From Natronorubrum halalkaliphilum (lineage in GTDB: Archaea > Halobacteriota > Halobacteria > Halobacteriales > Natrialbaceae): DNA of 64,000 nucleotides. Shown here one piece after another: positions 24,927 to 34,242 of the stretch. The position numbers and the translations under genes were made by a program. The notes beneath the pieces were generated by a model. It was not told the DNA's origin, did not search any database, and worked only from the letters and a program-made list of their open reading frames with translations. The stretch covers positions 81,687 to 145,686 of the forward strand of contig NZ_WUYX01000069.1 of the NCBI RefSeq assembly GCF_009834785.1, written 5' to 3'. How positions within the stretch are numbered: position 1 is the stretch's first letter; the number at the start of each line of letters is the position of its first letter.

Positions 24927-25460
24927 ATGTCGGATCATTCGACCGAAGAAAGTAGCGTGGAGGGAGTGCTCGATGACGCCCACATCGGAGATCTGGTTTC
25001 GAATCATCTCGATGAAATCGATTACAAAATCTACCGGATTCTGAACGAAGACGGCCGCATTTCGGATACTGACCTCGGTGAGCGGGTCGACCTCTCGCGA
25101 ACGGCGGTTCGCCGGCGACGAAAGAAGTTGCAGGAGGAGAACATGATCAAAATCATCGGCGTGCTGGTCCTTCAGGAGGCCGAACTGAGTTACGCGGACG
25201 TCCGGGTGACGGTCAGTTCCGACGCGACGAGAGACGCCATCGACGAGTTCATCGCCTTTCTCATCGACCAGGAACTCGTCTACGAGGTCGACGAATACCT
25301 GGGCCAGTCGGACATCCTCGTTCGGGTCTGGCACGGCTCCTTACAGGACGTCAAGACCTACGTGATCCAACTCATGCAACGCGATATCGTCGAGGACTTC
25401 GAGATAACGCCGGTTACCAAGACGCACAAAGCCTGGCACAGTGAGATCGAGGACGACTAA
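24927..25460 (+). CDS. Lrp/AsnC-type transcriptional regulator
   Basis: The 177-residue protein has an AsnC-type helix-turn-helix at about residues 29-75 (HLDEIDYKIYRILNEDGRIS, then SRTAVRRRRKKLQEENMIK). A C-terminal RAM-like ligand-binding alpha/beta domain follows (ELSYADVRVTVSS, VYEVDEYLGQSDILVRVW). The N terminus has an acidic extension of about 28 residues before the HTH. Lrp-family proteins usually sense amino acids. The gene lies between a type II NADH dehydrogenase (divergent) and the peptide/hydantoin island (convergent), so either could be its target. The start at ATG 24927 gives the complete HTH. Specific ligand unknown. Confidence 0.85.
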   Translation: MSDHSTEESSVEGVLDDAHIGDLVSNHLDEIDYKIYRILNEDGRISDTDLGERVDLSRTAVRRRRKKLQEENMIKIIGVLVLQEAELSYADVRVTVSSDATRDAIDEFIAFLIDQELVYEVDEYLGQSDILVRVWHGSLQDVKTYVIQLMQRDIVEDFEITPVTKTHKAWHSEIEDD

Positions 25461-25732
25461 GACGATCTGGTGAAACTTCTCCCCGTTTCCCGGGGCGACT
25501 GTGAGCGGTCGTCTTGCGGTCGCGCCGGCACTGACGGACAGCAATCAGTCTACTTGGGGCAGGTCGATCTCCCGGTTTTCTATCCTCTCGTACGAGGGAG
25601 TGTCGTCGGAGGCAGTCGCTTACCTCGAGCAGTAACACAGCGGAGCGCCGGTTCGCCGGTGCGTCGAAGAACCGGGTCACCGGAACGACTGTACCGGCCG
25701 AAGCTGTCAAATACGGTCGAACTGGCCGACAG

Positions 25733-26776
25733 CTACATTTCCGACTCGTCTTCGTCGTGGAGGAGACAGCGACTGACGTGATCGGTGCCGACGTCGACGA
25801 GTTCGGGTTCGACTCGAGAACAGTCGTCGACGGCTCGGTGACACCGGGGGTGGAACGGACAGCCCGAGGGCGGATCGGACGGATCAGGCGTCTCGCCGCG
25901 GATCGAGATTCGCTCCGGCTTGAACGCCGCTTCCGACTCCTCGACGATCGGAATCGCCGACAGTAACTGTTCGGTGTATGGGTTCTGCGGGGCGTCGAAC
26001 AGCGTCTCCGCGGGCGCTTTCTCCATGAGTTTGCCCAGGTACATTACGCCGATGCGGTCGGCGATGTTTTTCGTGAGGCTCAGATCGTGCGTGATCATGA
26101 GATACGAGAGGTCGAGTTCCGCCTGTAACTCCTCGAGGAGCGCGATCACCTTGGCCTGGACGCTCACGTCCAGCGCGCTCGTCGGTTCGTCGAGAACGAG
26201 CAACGATGGATTCAGCGTCAACGCGCGAGCGATCGCGACCCGCTGTTTCTGGCCGCCGGAAAGCTCGTTCGGGTACCGGTACAGGAAGTCCTCCGGCAGA
26301 TCGACGCGCTCGAGCAGTTCCGCGACGCGTTCTCGCCGCTCGGCTTTCGTGCCGATATCGTGGACGACCAGCGGTTCGGCGACGATGTCTTTGATCCGCT
26401 TTCGCGGATTCAACGACGAGGTCGGATCCTGATAGACGACCTGAATCTCGCGTCGGACCGGCTTGAGGTCCCGCTCGGACAGCGCCGAAATATCCCGTCC
26501 GTCGAACCTGATCGATCCGCCGGTCGGCGCGTGAAGCCGAGCGATCGTCTTCCCGAGTGTCGTTTTACCACAGCCGGACTCGCCGACGATGGCGAACGTT
26601 TCCCCGCGTCTGACGTCGAAGGAGACGCCGTCTACGGCCTTCACTTCGCCGATCTGTTTCTTGAGCAGTCCGCCCGTGATCGGGTAGTACTTCTCGAGAT
26701 CCCGAACTTGAAGAAGCGGTTCGTCGGTGTCGTCGATGCTATCGGTTTCATCGGCTCTGGTGTGGTCGCTACTCAT
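25733..26776 (-). CDS. Peptide-type ABC transporter ATPase (DppF/OppF)
   Basis: The 347-residue ATPase has Walker [10 protein letters not shown] (residues 65-73), signature LSGGQKQR, Walker B LLVLDEP, and the C-terminal oligopeptide-transporter extension with the CPFHPRC cysteine motif. It pairs with the upstream DppD-type ATPase to drive uptake of peptides or similar solutes. ATG 26776 overlaps the last 8 bases of that gene and is preceded by GGAGG. It is the last gene of a five-gene importer operon. 272 bases without a recognisable feature separate it from the Lrp regulator's stop. Confidence 0.93.
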   Translation of the reverse strand: MSSDHTRADETDSIDDTDEPLLQVRDLEKYYPITGGLLKKQIGEVKAVDGVSFDVRRGETFAIVGESGCGKTTLGKTIARLHAPTGGSIRFDGRDISALSERDLKPVRREIQVVYQDPTSSLNPRKRIKDIVAEPLVVHDIGTKAERRERVAELLERVDLPEDFLYRYPNELSGGQKQRVAIARALTLNPSLLVLDEPTSALDVSVQAKVIALLEELQAELDLSYLMITHDLSLTKNIADRIGVMYLGKLMEKAPAETLFDAPQNPYTEQLLSAIPIVEESEAAFKPERISIRGETPDPSDPPSGCPFHPRCHRAVDDCSRVEPELVDVGTDHVSRCLLHDEDESEM

Positions 26777-27977
26777 CGGTATCCTCCGCGCTTCGAGGCG
26801 TCTGTGCGTCGATCGAAGCCGTTGTTCCGGCACTCTCACCCTTCACGCTCGACCGGTCCTGGGCCGGTTCCGAGGTCGGTCGATCCTCGAACGCGGCCCC
26901 GCTGTCGAACTCGATCTCCTCGGCCGCGATTTCCGCCGCTTCCGCTCGGGACAGACCGTCCTCGTAGAGGTGGCAGGCGACTTCCTGGCCCGACGACAGT
27001 TCGTACCGCGGCGGTCGTTCGACGTCGCACGTGCCGGACATAGCGGCCGGACAGCGCGGGTGGAATCGACAGCCCGACGGCGGATCGGTGTAGTCCGGGA
27101 GGAGCCCCTCGATGCCGTCGCGATCGAACTCGGTGAGCTTCGGCACGCTGTCGACCAGCCCCCGGCTGTAAGGGTGTAAGGGTTCGTCGAGGATCTCGTC
27201 TCGAGTGCCGACCTCGGCGATCTCACCGGCGTACATGACGTAGATCCGGTCGGCGATCCGACGGGCGACGCCGAGGTTGTGCGTGATGTACAGCATCGAG
27301 AGGTTCTCGCGTTCGATCTGTTCGGTCAGCAGGTCGAGGATCTGATCCTGGACGGTGACGTCGAGCGCCGTCGTCGGCTCGTCCGCGATGAGGAATTCGG
27401 GTTCGCCGAGCATCGCCATCGCGATCAGGACCCGCTGGCGCATCCCGCCGGAGAGCTCGATCGGATACCGATCGAGAACGCCTTCCGGATCCGGAATCTG
27501 GAGCTGATCGAGCAGTTCGACGCTTCGATCGCGCATCTCCGCCTCGTCTGCGTCGCGTCGGCCGAGCACGTTGCGAACGATCTCGAGCCAGCCGACGTTC
27601 GTTTTGCCCTGGTAGGTCAGGACGTCGCGCATCATCTCGCCGACGGTAAACACCGGCGAGAGACTCGTCATCGGATCCTGGAAGATCATCCCCATCGACT
27701 CGCTTTTGACCCGTTCGTGGGCTGTCTGATCGCCGAGGAGTTCCTCACCCTTGTAGTAGAGTTCGCCGTCGACGATCTCACCGGGTGGCTGGGGGAGCAT
27801 CCCCATGATCGTTTCCGCCGTGACGCTCTTGCCGCAGCCGGATTCGCCGACGATGGCGACGGTTTCGCCCTCGTCGACGGTGATATCGACGTCGTTGATG
27901 ACGCGAGCGCGGCCGTCGAACGTGTCGAAGTGAACTTCGAGGTCACGAAGTTCGAGGATCGGATCGGTCCTACTCAT
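26769..27977 (-). CDS. Peptide-type ABC transporter ATPase (DppD/OppD)
   Basis: The 402-residue ATPase has Walker A GESGCGKS (44-51), signature LSGGMRQR, Walker B EFLIADEP, the switch-His ITHNLG segment and a CRFHPRCP oligopeptide-transporter tail. A 60-residue acidic C-terminal extension beyond the usual end is longer than bacterial DppD. The start codon is one base after the permease stop, and its Shine-Dalgarno (GGAGG, minus strand 27991-27987) lies within the last permease codons, so translation is coupled. Substrate is unknown; the downstream context with hydantoinase genes suggests a cyclic amide or modified peptide. Confidence 0.93.
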   Translation of the reverse strand: MSRTDPILELRDLEVHFDTFDGRARVINDVDITVDEGETVAIVGESGCGKSVTAETIMGMLPQPPGEIVDGELYYKGEELLGDQTAHERVKSESMGMIFQDPMTSLSPVFTVGEMMRDVLTYQGKTNVGWLEIVRNVLGRRDADEAEMRDRSVELLDQLQIPDPEGVLDRYPIELSGGMRQRVLIAMAMLGEPEFLIADEPTTALDVTVQDQILDLLTEQIERENLSMLYITHNLGVARRIADRIYVMYAGEIAEVGTRDEILDEPLHPYSRGLVDSVPKLTEFDRDGIEGLLPDYTDPPSGCRFHPRCPAAMSGTCDVERPPRYELSSGQEVACHLYEDGLSRAEAAEIAAEEIEFDSGAAFEDRPTSEPAQDRSSVKGESAGTTASIDAQTPRSAEDTDE

Positions 27978-27978
27978 C

Positions 27979-28884
27979 TTAGTCTACCTCCACGTCGAGG
28001 ACGTCGCGGAGCCCGTCGCCGAGCAGGTTGAACCCGAGAACGGCGATGAAGATCGCCACGCCGGGGAACGTCGAGTACCACCACTGTGCGGGGAGGTATG
28101 CGCGTCCCTCGGCGATCATCGTCCCCCACTCGGGCGTGGGCGGTTGGGCGCCGAGTCCGAGGAAGCCGAGGCTGGCTCCGATCAGGATGGCGTAGCCCAT
28201 GTCGAGGCTGAACTTGACCGTGATCGGTGCCAACACGTTGGGGAGAATCTCTCGGAACATGATTCGAATTCGACTCGCGCCGATGCCGCGGCTGGCTTCG
28301 ACGAACTGCTCTTCGCGGACCGAGATCACTTCGCCGTAGACCAGCCTGGCGTACCACGGCCACCAGACGACGGCGATGGCGATCATCGCGTTTCGCAGGC
28401 TCGGCTGGAGCGGTACCGCCACCGCGAGCGCGAGCACGAGCGGCGGGACCGACAGGAAGATATCGGTGATTCGCATGAGCACCTGTCCGGTGAATCCGCC
28501 GACGTACCCGGCGACGAGGCCGACCGGAACGCCGATCCCGATCGCGAAGGTGAGGACGAACAATCCGAGCGCGAGCGAGTACCGCGTGCCGAATATCACC
28601 CGCGAGAGGATGTCCCGCCCGGCCTGGTCCGTCCCGAACGGATGCGCGAGGCTCGGTTCGGCGAACCGGTTCGCGAAATCGACCGCGGGTTCGCCCATGT
28701 AGCCGGCGTCTTGGGGATGGCGAGCGATGTACGGAGCGAAGATAGCGATGAAGACGAGTCCGACGATGATTCCGAGTCCCACCAGCGACAGCGGGTTCTG
28801 CCGGAACCGGTAGGCGATCCGTCGGGCGCTTTCTTTGCGGTTCTCCATCGACTCCGAGTGGTACCAGTTTTCGATCGCGCTCAT
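27979..28884 (-). CDS. Peptide-type ABC transporter permease (DppC)
   Basis: The 301-residue permease has one hydrophobic helix near residue 35, an extracytoplasmic loop (HPFGTDQAGRDILSR) and five further helices. The cytoplasmic EAA loop reads EASRGIGASRIRIMFREILPN. The HPxGTDxxGRD motif is diagnostic of DppC/OppC. Start ATG 28884 overlaps the upstream permease stop by ATGA and is served by a perfect GGAGGTGA at minus-strand 28898-28891. It forms the membrane channel with DppB. Confidence 0.94.
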   Translation of the reverse strand: MSAIENWYHSESMENRKESARRIAYRFRQNPLSLVGLGIIVGLVFIAIFAPYIARHPQDAGYMGEPAVDFANRFAEPSLAHPFGTDQAGRDILSRVIFGTRYSLALGLFVLTFAIGIGVPVGLVAGYVGGFTGQVLMRITDIFLSVPPLVLALAVAVPLQPSLRNAMIAIAVVWWPWYARLVYGEVISVREEQFVEASRGIGASRIRIMFREILPNVLAPITVKFSLDMGYAILIGASLGFLGLGAQPPTPEWGTMIAEGRAYLPAQWWYSTFPGVAIFIAVLGFNLLGDGLRDVLDVEVD

Positions 28885-29900
28885 TCGCCGTCACCTCCGT
28901 ATCTGACTCGCGGATCGAAGTAGCCGTAGAGAATGTCGACCACCAGATTCGCGACGATGAACACGATGCCGACGACCAGCGTCACGCCGACGATCGCGTT
29001 GATGTCGTTGGCCAGAATCGCGTCGACGCCGTAGCGGGCCATCCCTGGCCAGGCGAAGACGATCTCGATGAGAAACGCCGACCCGATGAGAAAGCCGTAG
29101 TCGAGCGCGATGATCGTCAACGTCGCCGCGAACGACGACTTCAGCACGTACTTGTACGCGATGAGCTTTCCGGGAATGCCCGAGGAGTGCAACGCGTGGA
29201 CGTAGTCCTTGTTCAACTCCTCGATGAAACTCGAGCGGGTCATTCTGGCGATATCGGCCATCGGCGCGAGCGCGAGCGTAAACGCTGGCAGTGCGATGTG
29301 GGCGACCGCGCTCCGGAACGCGCGGAAGTCCATCGCGATCAGGCTATCGACGAGCATCATTCCGGTCAACCGGGGCGGCGCTTCTACGCCGATTCGGCCG
29401 GTCGCCGGGAGCAGCCCCAGGTGGAACGCGAAGACCAGTTGGAGCAGGATCGCGGCCCAGAAGGCGGGCATCGACACGCCGAAGAACGCAAACAGTCGGC
29501 TGGCGTTGTCCTCGGCCTCGTCCTTGTTTCGGCCGGCGATAATGCCGAGCGGAACACCGATCGCGATGGCGATCAGCATCCCGACCGTGATCAGCTCGAA
29601 CGTCGCCGGGAAGAAGTAAACGAGATCCGCCGCGACGTTCCGGTTCGTAATGAGCGAGATCCCCATATCGCCTTGCAACAACCCGGCCATGTAATCGAAA
29701 TACTGAACGACGACTGGATCGTCGAGTCCCATCTCGTCTCGGAGCGATTGAACGGCTTCGTCCGTCGCCCGCGGGCCGAGCGCGAGCCGTGCCGGATCAC
29801 CGGGAAGCACACGGGCGAGCGTGAAGATGAGAATCGAGAGCCCGATGAAAACGGGAATGCCGGCTAGCGTCCGTCGTATCACGTAGCTTTTGAAGCCCAT
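28881..29900 (-). CDS. Peptide-type ABC transporter permease (DppB)
   Basis: The 339-residue permease starts MGFKSYVIRRTLAGIPVFIG with the typical first helix. Next come LPGDPARLALG and DPVVVQYFDYMAGLLQGDMG, then six helices with the EAA-type loop. This N-terminal arrangement is characteristic of DppB/OppB. It is 41 bases downstream of the solute-binding lipoprotein gene and overlaps DppC by four bases. It belongs to the same operon and would form the other half of the channel. Confidence 0.94.
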   Translation of the reverse strand: MGFKSYVIRRTLAGIPVFIGLSILIFTLARVLPGDPARLALGPRATDEAVQSLRDEMGLDDPVVVQYFDYMAGLLQGDMGISLITNRNVAADLVYFFPATFELITVGMLIAIAIGVPLGIIAGRNKDEAEDNASRLFAFFGVSMPAFWAAILLQLVFAFHLGLLPATGRIGVEAPPRLTGMMLVDSLIAMDFRAFRSAVAHIALPAFTLALAPMADIARMTRSSFIEELNKDYVHALHSSGIPGKLIAYKYVLKSSFAATLTIIALDYGFLIGSAFLIEIVFAWPGMARYGVDAILANDINAIVGVTLVVGIVFIVANLVVDILYGYFDPRVRYGGDGE

Positions 29901-29941
29901 ATAGTGTTAATCGTAATCGTAATATCGCGCGAGACGTGCGA

Positions 29942-31555
29942 TCAGCGATCTTCGTAGAGGCGCCAGAACGCCTTCGAGTACCCGACGAGACCGTTATCGA
30001 CGTAGCCGCCGACGCGTTCGTTGACCCCGTACAGCTCCGCCTCGTTGACGACGAACAGCGCCGGTGCGTCGTCGGCGATGATCTCCTGTACCTCCTCGTA
30101 GTACTCGGTTCGCTGGTCAACGTCGATCTCGGTTCGGGCGTCGTCCAGTAACTGATCGACCTCCTCGTTCTCGTACCAGGCCGGACTCTCCCAACTGCCG
30201 TGGGAATCCGAGTGCCACGCGGGGTAGAGGAACGTGTCCGGGTCAACGTAGGAAAACGAGAGGTAGATGGCGTGCATGTCCGAGGTCGTGTCCTGGCTCG
30301 TTACCATATCCGTGATGCGAGTCCACGGCGCCCCCTCGAGTTCGAGATCGATGCCCAGTTCGTTGAGGTTCGTCTGCAGCAACAGCCCGATATTCTCGGT
30401 GACCGTCAGGCCGGTCACGTAGGTGTAGGTGAGTTCGATGTCTTCGGCGTCGTAATCGGACTCGTCGAGGTACTCCTGAGCGCGCTCGAGGTCCTGTTCG
30501 TACTGGATCACGTCGTCGTTGTGCCCCCACATCTCCGAGGGGAGCGGCCCCTGCATCTGGTCGGCGTTCCCGAGCAGGATGTCGTCGACGATCTGCTGGT
30601 AGTCGACGGCGTAGGAGATGGCCCTGCGGACGTTGACGTCGTCCAGCGGCTCGCGCTGGGTGTGCATGAAGACGTACAGCGGCGAGAACGTGACCTCGTC
30701 GCTGACGAACACGTGATCGAGGTCGGCCAGTTCCTGGTAGGATTCAACGGACAGCCACTCGTCGGTGATGTCCGCGGACTCGTCACCCATCATCCCCGTG
30801 ACCGTCCCTTCTTCGGGAACGATCTCGAGGACGACTTCGTCGAAGAGGTCGTCGCTGGGCCAGTCGCCCCACCAGTCCTCGGAACGCTGCAGGACGAGTC
30901 GTTCTTCGCGCTCGTGTTCGACGAGTTCGTAGGGGCCGCTGCCGGCGTCGTTCTGTTCGAGCCAGTCCTCGTCGTTGGCGTCGATCTCCGATTCGTTGAC
31001 GATCGGCATGTAGGGCAGCGTAAAGAGGAACGGTGCGAACGTCCGTTCGGTTTCGATTTCGACGGTGGTTTCGTCCGCGGCGGTGACGCTGTCGGGTCCG
31101 ATCGTATCCGCCCACATCCAGGAGAGTCCGTCCTGTAGCTCGAGCATCCGTTCGAACGAGTAAACGACGTCGTCGGCGGTCACGGGATCGCCGTTGTGGA
31201 ACGTCGCGTCGTCGCGCAGGAAGAACTCGTAGGTCTGGTCGTCGTCGCCCACCTCCCAGTCTTCCGCAAGCCCCGGTGCAAGTTCCGGCGGCGATTCGTC
31301 GGTGTAGTTGAGCAACGAATCGTAGACGTTGACGGTGTAAATGTTCTCGAAGTTATCCGACGCTCGCATCGGATCGATCGTCGACGGGGAAATCGTCGTT
31401 GCGTACACGAGCGACTCGTCTTCGTCGGTCTCTTCGGGCTCCTCGCCCGCACAGCCTGCGAGTACGGTGGTCAGTCCGCCGGCGCCGACACACTGCAGCA
31501 GCCGTCGCCGTCCGATCTGGTGTGGAGTTACGTGGTCTTTGCCATCGAGACTCAT
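29942..31555 (-). CDS. Tat lipoprotein solute-binding protein (SBP family 5)
   Basis: The 537-residue protein has a Tat lipoprotein signal: RRR at 16-18, a hydrophobic stretch, and lipobox LAGC with Cys35. A long acidic mature domain of the SBP_bac_5 class follows, with the LAPGLAEDWEVGDDDQTYEF and RRAISYAVDYQQIV segments typical of peptide/nickel/glutathione receptors. It would capture the solute outside the cell and deliver it to DppBC. ATG 31555 is preferred over the 30-residue longer frame because the Tat motif then sits near the N terminus and a TATA box lies 23-31 bases upstream. First gene of the importer operon. Confidence 0.9.
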   Translation of the reverse strand: MSLDGKDHVTPHQIGRRRLLQCVGAGGLTTVLAGCAGEEPEETDEDESLVYATTISPSTIDPMRASDNFENIYTVNVYDSLLNYTDESPPELAPGLAEDWEVGDDDQTYEFFLRDDATFHNGDPVTADDVVYSFERMLELQDGLSWMWADTIGPDSVTAADETTVEIETERTFAPFLFTLPYMPIVNESEIDANDEDWLEQNDAGSGPYELVEHEREERLVLQRSEDWWGDWPSDDLFDEVVLEIVPEEGTVTGMMGDESADITDEWLSVESYQELADLDHVFVSDEVTFSPLYVFMHTQREPLDDVNVRRAISYAVDYQQIVDDILLGNADQMQGPLPSEMWGHNDDVIQYEQDLERAQEYLDESDYDAEDIELTYTYVTGLTVTENIGLLLQTNLNELGIDLELEGAPWTRITDMVTSQDTTSDMHAIYLSFSYVDPDTFLYPAWHSDSHGSWESPAWYENEEVDQLLDDARTEIDVDQRTEYYEEVQEIIADDAPALFVVNEAELYGVNERVGGYVDNGLVGYSKAFWRLYEDR

Positions 31556-31577
31556 GGTATGGGTACCCGAGGCAAGA

Positions 31578-31586
31578 GTAATATAC
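31578..31586 (-). promoter_or_regulatory. TATA box of the solute-binding-protein operon
   Basis: Minus-strand GTATATTAC lies about 23-31 bases upstream of the ATG at 31555, predicting a leaderless operon transcript. An odd palindrome GATGTCATC lies just upstream (31594-31602) and could bind a regulator. Confidence 0.5.
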
Positions 31587-31678
31587 CTTTCGCATGATGT
31601 CATCTTCTGTGCCCGAATTGGCTCCTTATAGAATATATACTCCACAAAACGTGAACAAATTAGTTCGAAACGTGATTA

Positions 31679-32476
31679 CTAGTTCTCGGACGACGAGTGG
31701 TCCCAGACGCCTCGCGTCGAGAAGTCCTCGGGGACGTCCCAGTCGTGAATCTCTGCGGGGCGGGGCGATTCGTACCCGCCGATGTTGCTGTGTGACCAGC
31801 CGAGCGAGGCCAGTTCCGCCTGGAGTTCGGCGAACTTGAACGGGGCGACGACGGCGTCGAGGACGGGGCCCCCGAGTTCGTCCTGCAGCGTTTCGTGGAA
31901 GCCGTATTCTGCGGTACAGCCGAGAATGATCACCTCGGCGTGATCCTCCTCGATCGCGCTCTGTGCGGCCGTCGTGAGCCGTTCTCGCGTTCGCTCGGGA
32001 TCGGCCTGAAAGTCGAGTACGCCCAGATCGACGGGACGGAACGACGCCAGGCGGTCGTCGAACCCGTATCGTGCGATCGTCGAGCGCATCTGGGGGACCC
32101 ACTTCCGACGGCCAACGATCACCGAGAACGTATCCCCCATCGTCGACGCGAGATGTGTCGTCGCCTGTGCCGGCCCCATCACCGGCATCGAGTCGGAGAC
32201 CTCGCGAGCCTCCTCGAGTCCGAGATCGTAGAAGCAGCCGATGACGGTGGCGTCGACACCGTCGTTTTCGGCTTCCTTGACGCGGTGAAGAACGTCCGGT
32301 AACACCAGCGATTCGTAGTAGTGAAACTCGACGTGGTGTGGGCCGCGGTCGAGGCTTACGACCTCGACCTCCGTCGTTTCACGTTTCGTTTCGTTCAACA
32401 GCGCTTCGATGTCGTCGCTGAAATCGTCGTGGCCGACCGGATCGATCCACCTGATTCGGGTTGCATTCGTGCTCAT
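31679..32476 (-). CDS. Asp/Glu/hydantoin racemase family protein
   Basis: The 265-residue protein matches the two-domain racemase fold with the paired catalytic cysteines: ATVIGCFYDLGLEEAREV near residue 80 and EVIILGCTAEYGFHE near residue 182. Members interconvert D and L forms of hydantoins, Asp or Glu, or act as decarboxylases or maleate isomerases. It is 14 bases after the HyuB stop in the same direction, so it is probably the third gene of the hyu operon. It may supply the enantiomer that the hydantoinase uses. It ends just before the importer promoter. Substrate not provable from sequence. Confidence 0.85.
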   Translation of the reverse strand: MSTNATRIRWIDPVGHDDFSDDIEALLNETKRETTEVEVVSLDRGPHHVEFHYYESLVLPDVLHRVKEAENDGVDATVIGCFYDLGLEEAREVSDSMPVMGPAQATTHLASTMGDTFSVIVGRRKWVPQMRSTIARYGFDDRLASFRPVDLGVLDFQADPERTRERLTTAAQSAIEEDHAEVIILGCTAEYGFHETLQDELGGPVLDAVVAPFKFAELQAELASLGWSHSNIGGYESPRPAEIHDWDVPEDFSTRGVWDHSSSEN

Positions 32477-32490
32477 GGGTTGATAGTGGG

Positions 32491-34242
32491 TTATTCTGCC
32501 GTTAGCTCTCGCCGTCGCCGTTCGGTCGCTTCCGCATCGAGTTCCCCGCCGTCGGTGATGACGACGCCGTACACCGTTTCGGCGGTGTCGGTCGTGATGT
32601 AGTCGTCACGGTAGTCCTCGAGGACCCGTTCGGGGTCCCGCTCGAGGGGGCTCCCCCAGCCGCCGCCGGCACTCGTGACGAGGCGGGCGACGTCGCCGTC
32701 CTCGAGTTCGTAGTTGGTCAGTTTCCGGTGGCGCTCGGTCGTCCCGTCGGTTTTCACGATATCGATGTAGTTGCCGTCGCCGGGCTGGCCGTCCCCGACG
32801 CCCCACGGCGGATACTCCGAGCGACCGAACGACGCGGTGATGAACGCGCCGCTTTCGTTGTAGACCCTGTAGTCTTGGACGAGGCCGGTGCCGCCGCGGA
32901 ATTCCCCGTGGCCGGCTTCCTGTGGCGTGTCCAGTGCGAACTTGTCGAACAGCAGCGGGAACCGCGTCTCCATCACTTCGACCGGCATCTCGAGGGTGTC
33001 CCCGTCGCCGCTGCAGACGAGCACGTCGGCTCCGTCGCGGTCCCGACAGGCGCCCCACCCGCCGGGTTGTGGCTCGATAACGAGGAAGTCGTCGTCGGTT
33101 CGGTCGTCCGTGCCGCCGACGATCGTCGCACAGACGCTCGTGAAGTGTCCCGCGGACAGCTTCTCGGGGAGGTGCGGAGCGAGCGCCTTCCAGGGAAGAT
33201 CCGCCGCCATCGCCGACGACTCCCAGTCGGTCCCGATCGGTGCCGGCTTCGTCGCGTTCAACACCGTCTCCTCGGGAATGACTAACTCGAGCGGCTCGAA
33301 GAAGCCGCCGTTGGTCGGGGCTTCCGGCAGCGTGATCGCCTGGAACAGCGCCCGGGCGTCGCTGACGGACGCGGCGTACGGCGAGTTGATCGGCCCCTCG
33401 GTCTCGGGATCGGTTCCCGTGTAGTCGAACCGGACCGCGTCGTCGGTGATCGTCACTTCGACGGTAACGTACACGGGCTCGTCGGTGACGCCGTCGTCGT
33501 CGAGGAAGTCTTCGGCGTGGTAGGTCCCGTTGGGAAGCGTTTCGATCTCGTCGAGTACGAGCTGTTCGCCGTAGGCGAGCCACTCGTCGACGGCGCGCTC
33601 GAGGGTTTCGGTCCCGTACCTGTCGGCAATGTCCTGGACCCGTTCGACGGCGACTTCCATCGACGCCTCCTGAGCTTGCATGTCGCCGAGGGTCATCTCC
33701 GGCATCCGCGTGTTGGCCTCGACGATGTCGCGAACCGCACGGTTGAGCTTCCCCTCTTCGTAGAGTTTGACCATCGGGTACTGGATTCCCTCCTGAAACA
33801 CGCTCGTGGCGTCGGTGGTCCACGAGCCGGGATCCTTGCCGCCGACGTCGGTCCAGTGGGCCTTCGACGCGGCGAACATGACGATTTCGTCGTCGACAAA
33901 CACCGGTGCGACCATCGCGACGTCGTTGAGGTGAGTGCCGCCGTGGTAATCGTTGAGGAGGACGACGTCGCCGGGATAGAACCCGTCGAGTCCGTACTTT
34001 TCGATGGTATCCTCGACACAGAACTTTAGCGTCCCGAGAAAGCCCGGCACACCGTTGGCCTGCGCGACGACCTTCCCGTCGGTATCGATCAGTCCGCAGG
34101 CGTAGTCGAGCGTCTCGTAGATCACGCTCGATTTGGCCGTCCGCCCGAGGTTGATAAACGACTCTTCGGCCGCGCTCTGGAGCGCGTTCGTGATGACCTC
34201 CCGCGTGAACGGGTCCAGGTCGGATTCGATTTCGGTGCTCAT
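32491..34242 (-). CDS. hyuB: Hydantoinase B/oxoprolinase family subunit, copy 1
   Basis: The 583-residue subunit starts MSTEIESDLDPFTREVITNA. It shows the HyuB landmarks NLGRTAKSSVIYETLDYACG, PGDVVLLNDYHGGTHLNDV, AHWTDVGG and the C-terminal GEFRGGTGLVQDYRV plus TSAGGGWGSP. HyuB pairs with HyuA to open hydantoin- or lactam-type rings using ATP, as in N-methylhydantoinase, 5-oxoprolinase and acetone carboxylase relatives. Its start overlaps the HyuA stop (ATGA, 34242-34239), so they form an obligate pair. Which ring is opened is unknown. A much longer frame running upstream is the antisense-frame extension into hyuA and is rejected. Confidence 0.92.
   Translation of the reverse strand: MSTEIESDLDPFTREVITNALQSAAEESFINLGRTAKSSVIYETLDYACGLIDTDGKVVAQANGVPGFLGTLKFCVEDTIEKYGLDGFYPGDVVLLNDYHGGTHLNDVAMVAPVFVDDEIVMFAASKAHWTDVGGKDPGSWTTDATSVFQEGIQYPMVKLYEEGKLNRAVRDIVEANTRMPEMTLGDMQAQEASMEVAVERVQDIADRYGTETLERAVDEWLAYGEQLVLDEIETLPNGTYHAEDFLDDDGVTDEPVYVTVEVTITDDAVRFDYTGTDPETEGPINSPYAASVSDARALFQAITLPEAPTNGGFFEPLELVIPEETVLNATKPAPIGTDWESSAMAADLPWKALAPHLPEKLSAGHFTSVCATIVGGTDDRTDDDFLVIEPQPGGWGACRDRDGADVLVCSGDGDTLEMPVEVMETRFPLLFDKFALDTPQEAGHGEFRGGTGLVQDYRVYNESGAFITASFGRSEYPPWGVGDGQPGDGNYIDIVKTDGTTERHRKLTNYELEDGDVARLVTSAGGGWGSPLERDPERVLEDYRDDYITTDTAETVYGVVITDGGELDAEATERRRRELTAE

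Noticed and set aside
25461..25732. Small gene between the Lrp regulator and the DppF-type ATPase
   Set aside because: Open frames in both directions are short and Arg/Gly-rich with no start-site signal; the stretch appears empty.
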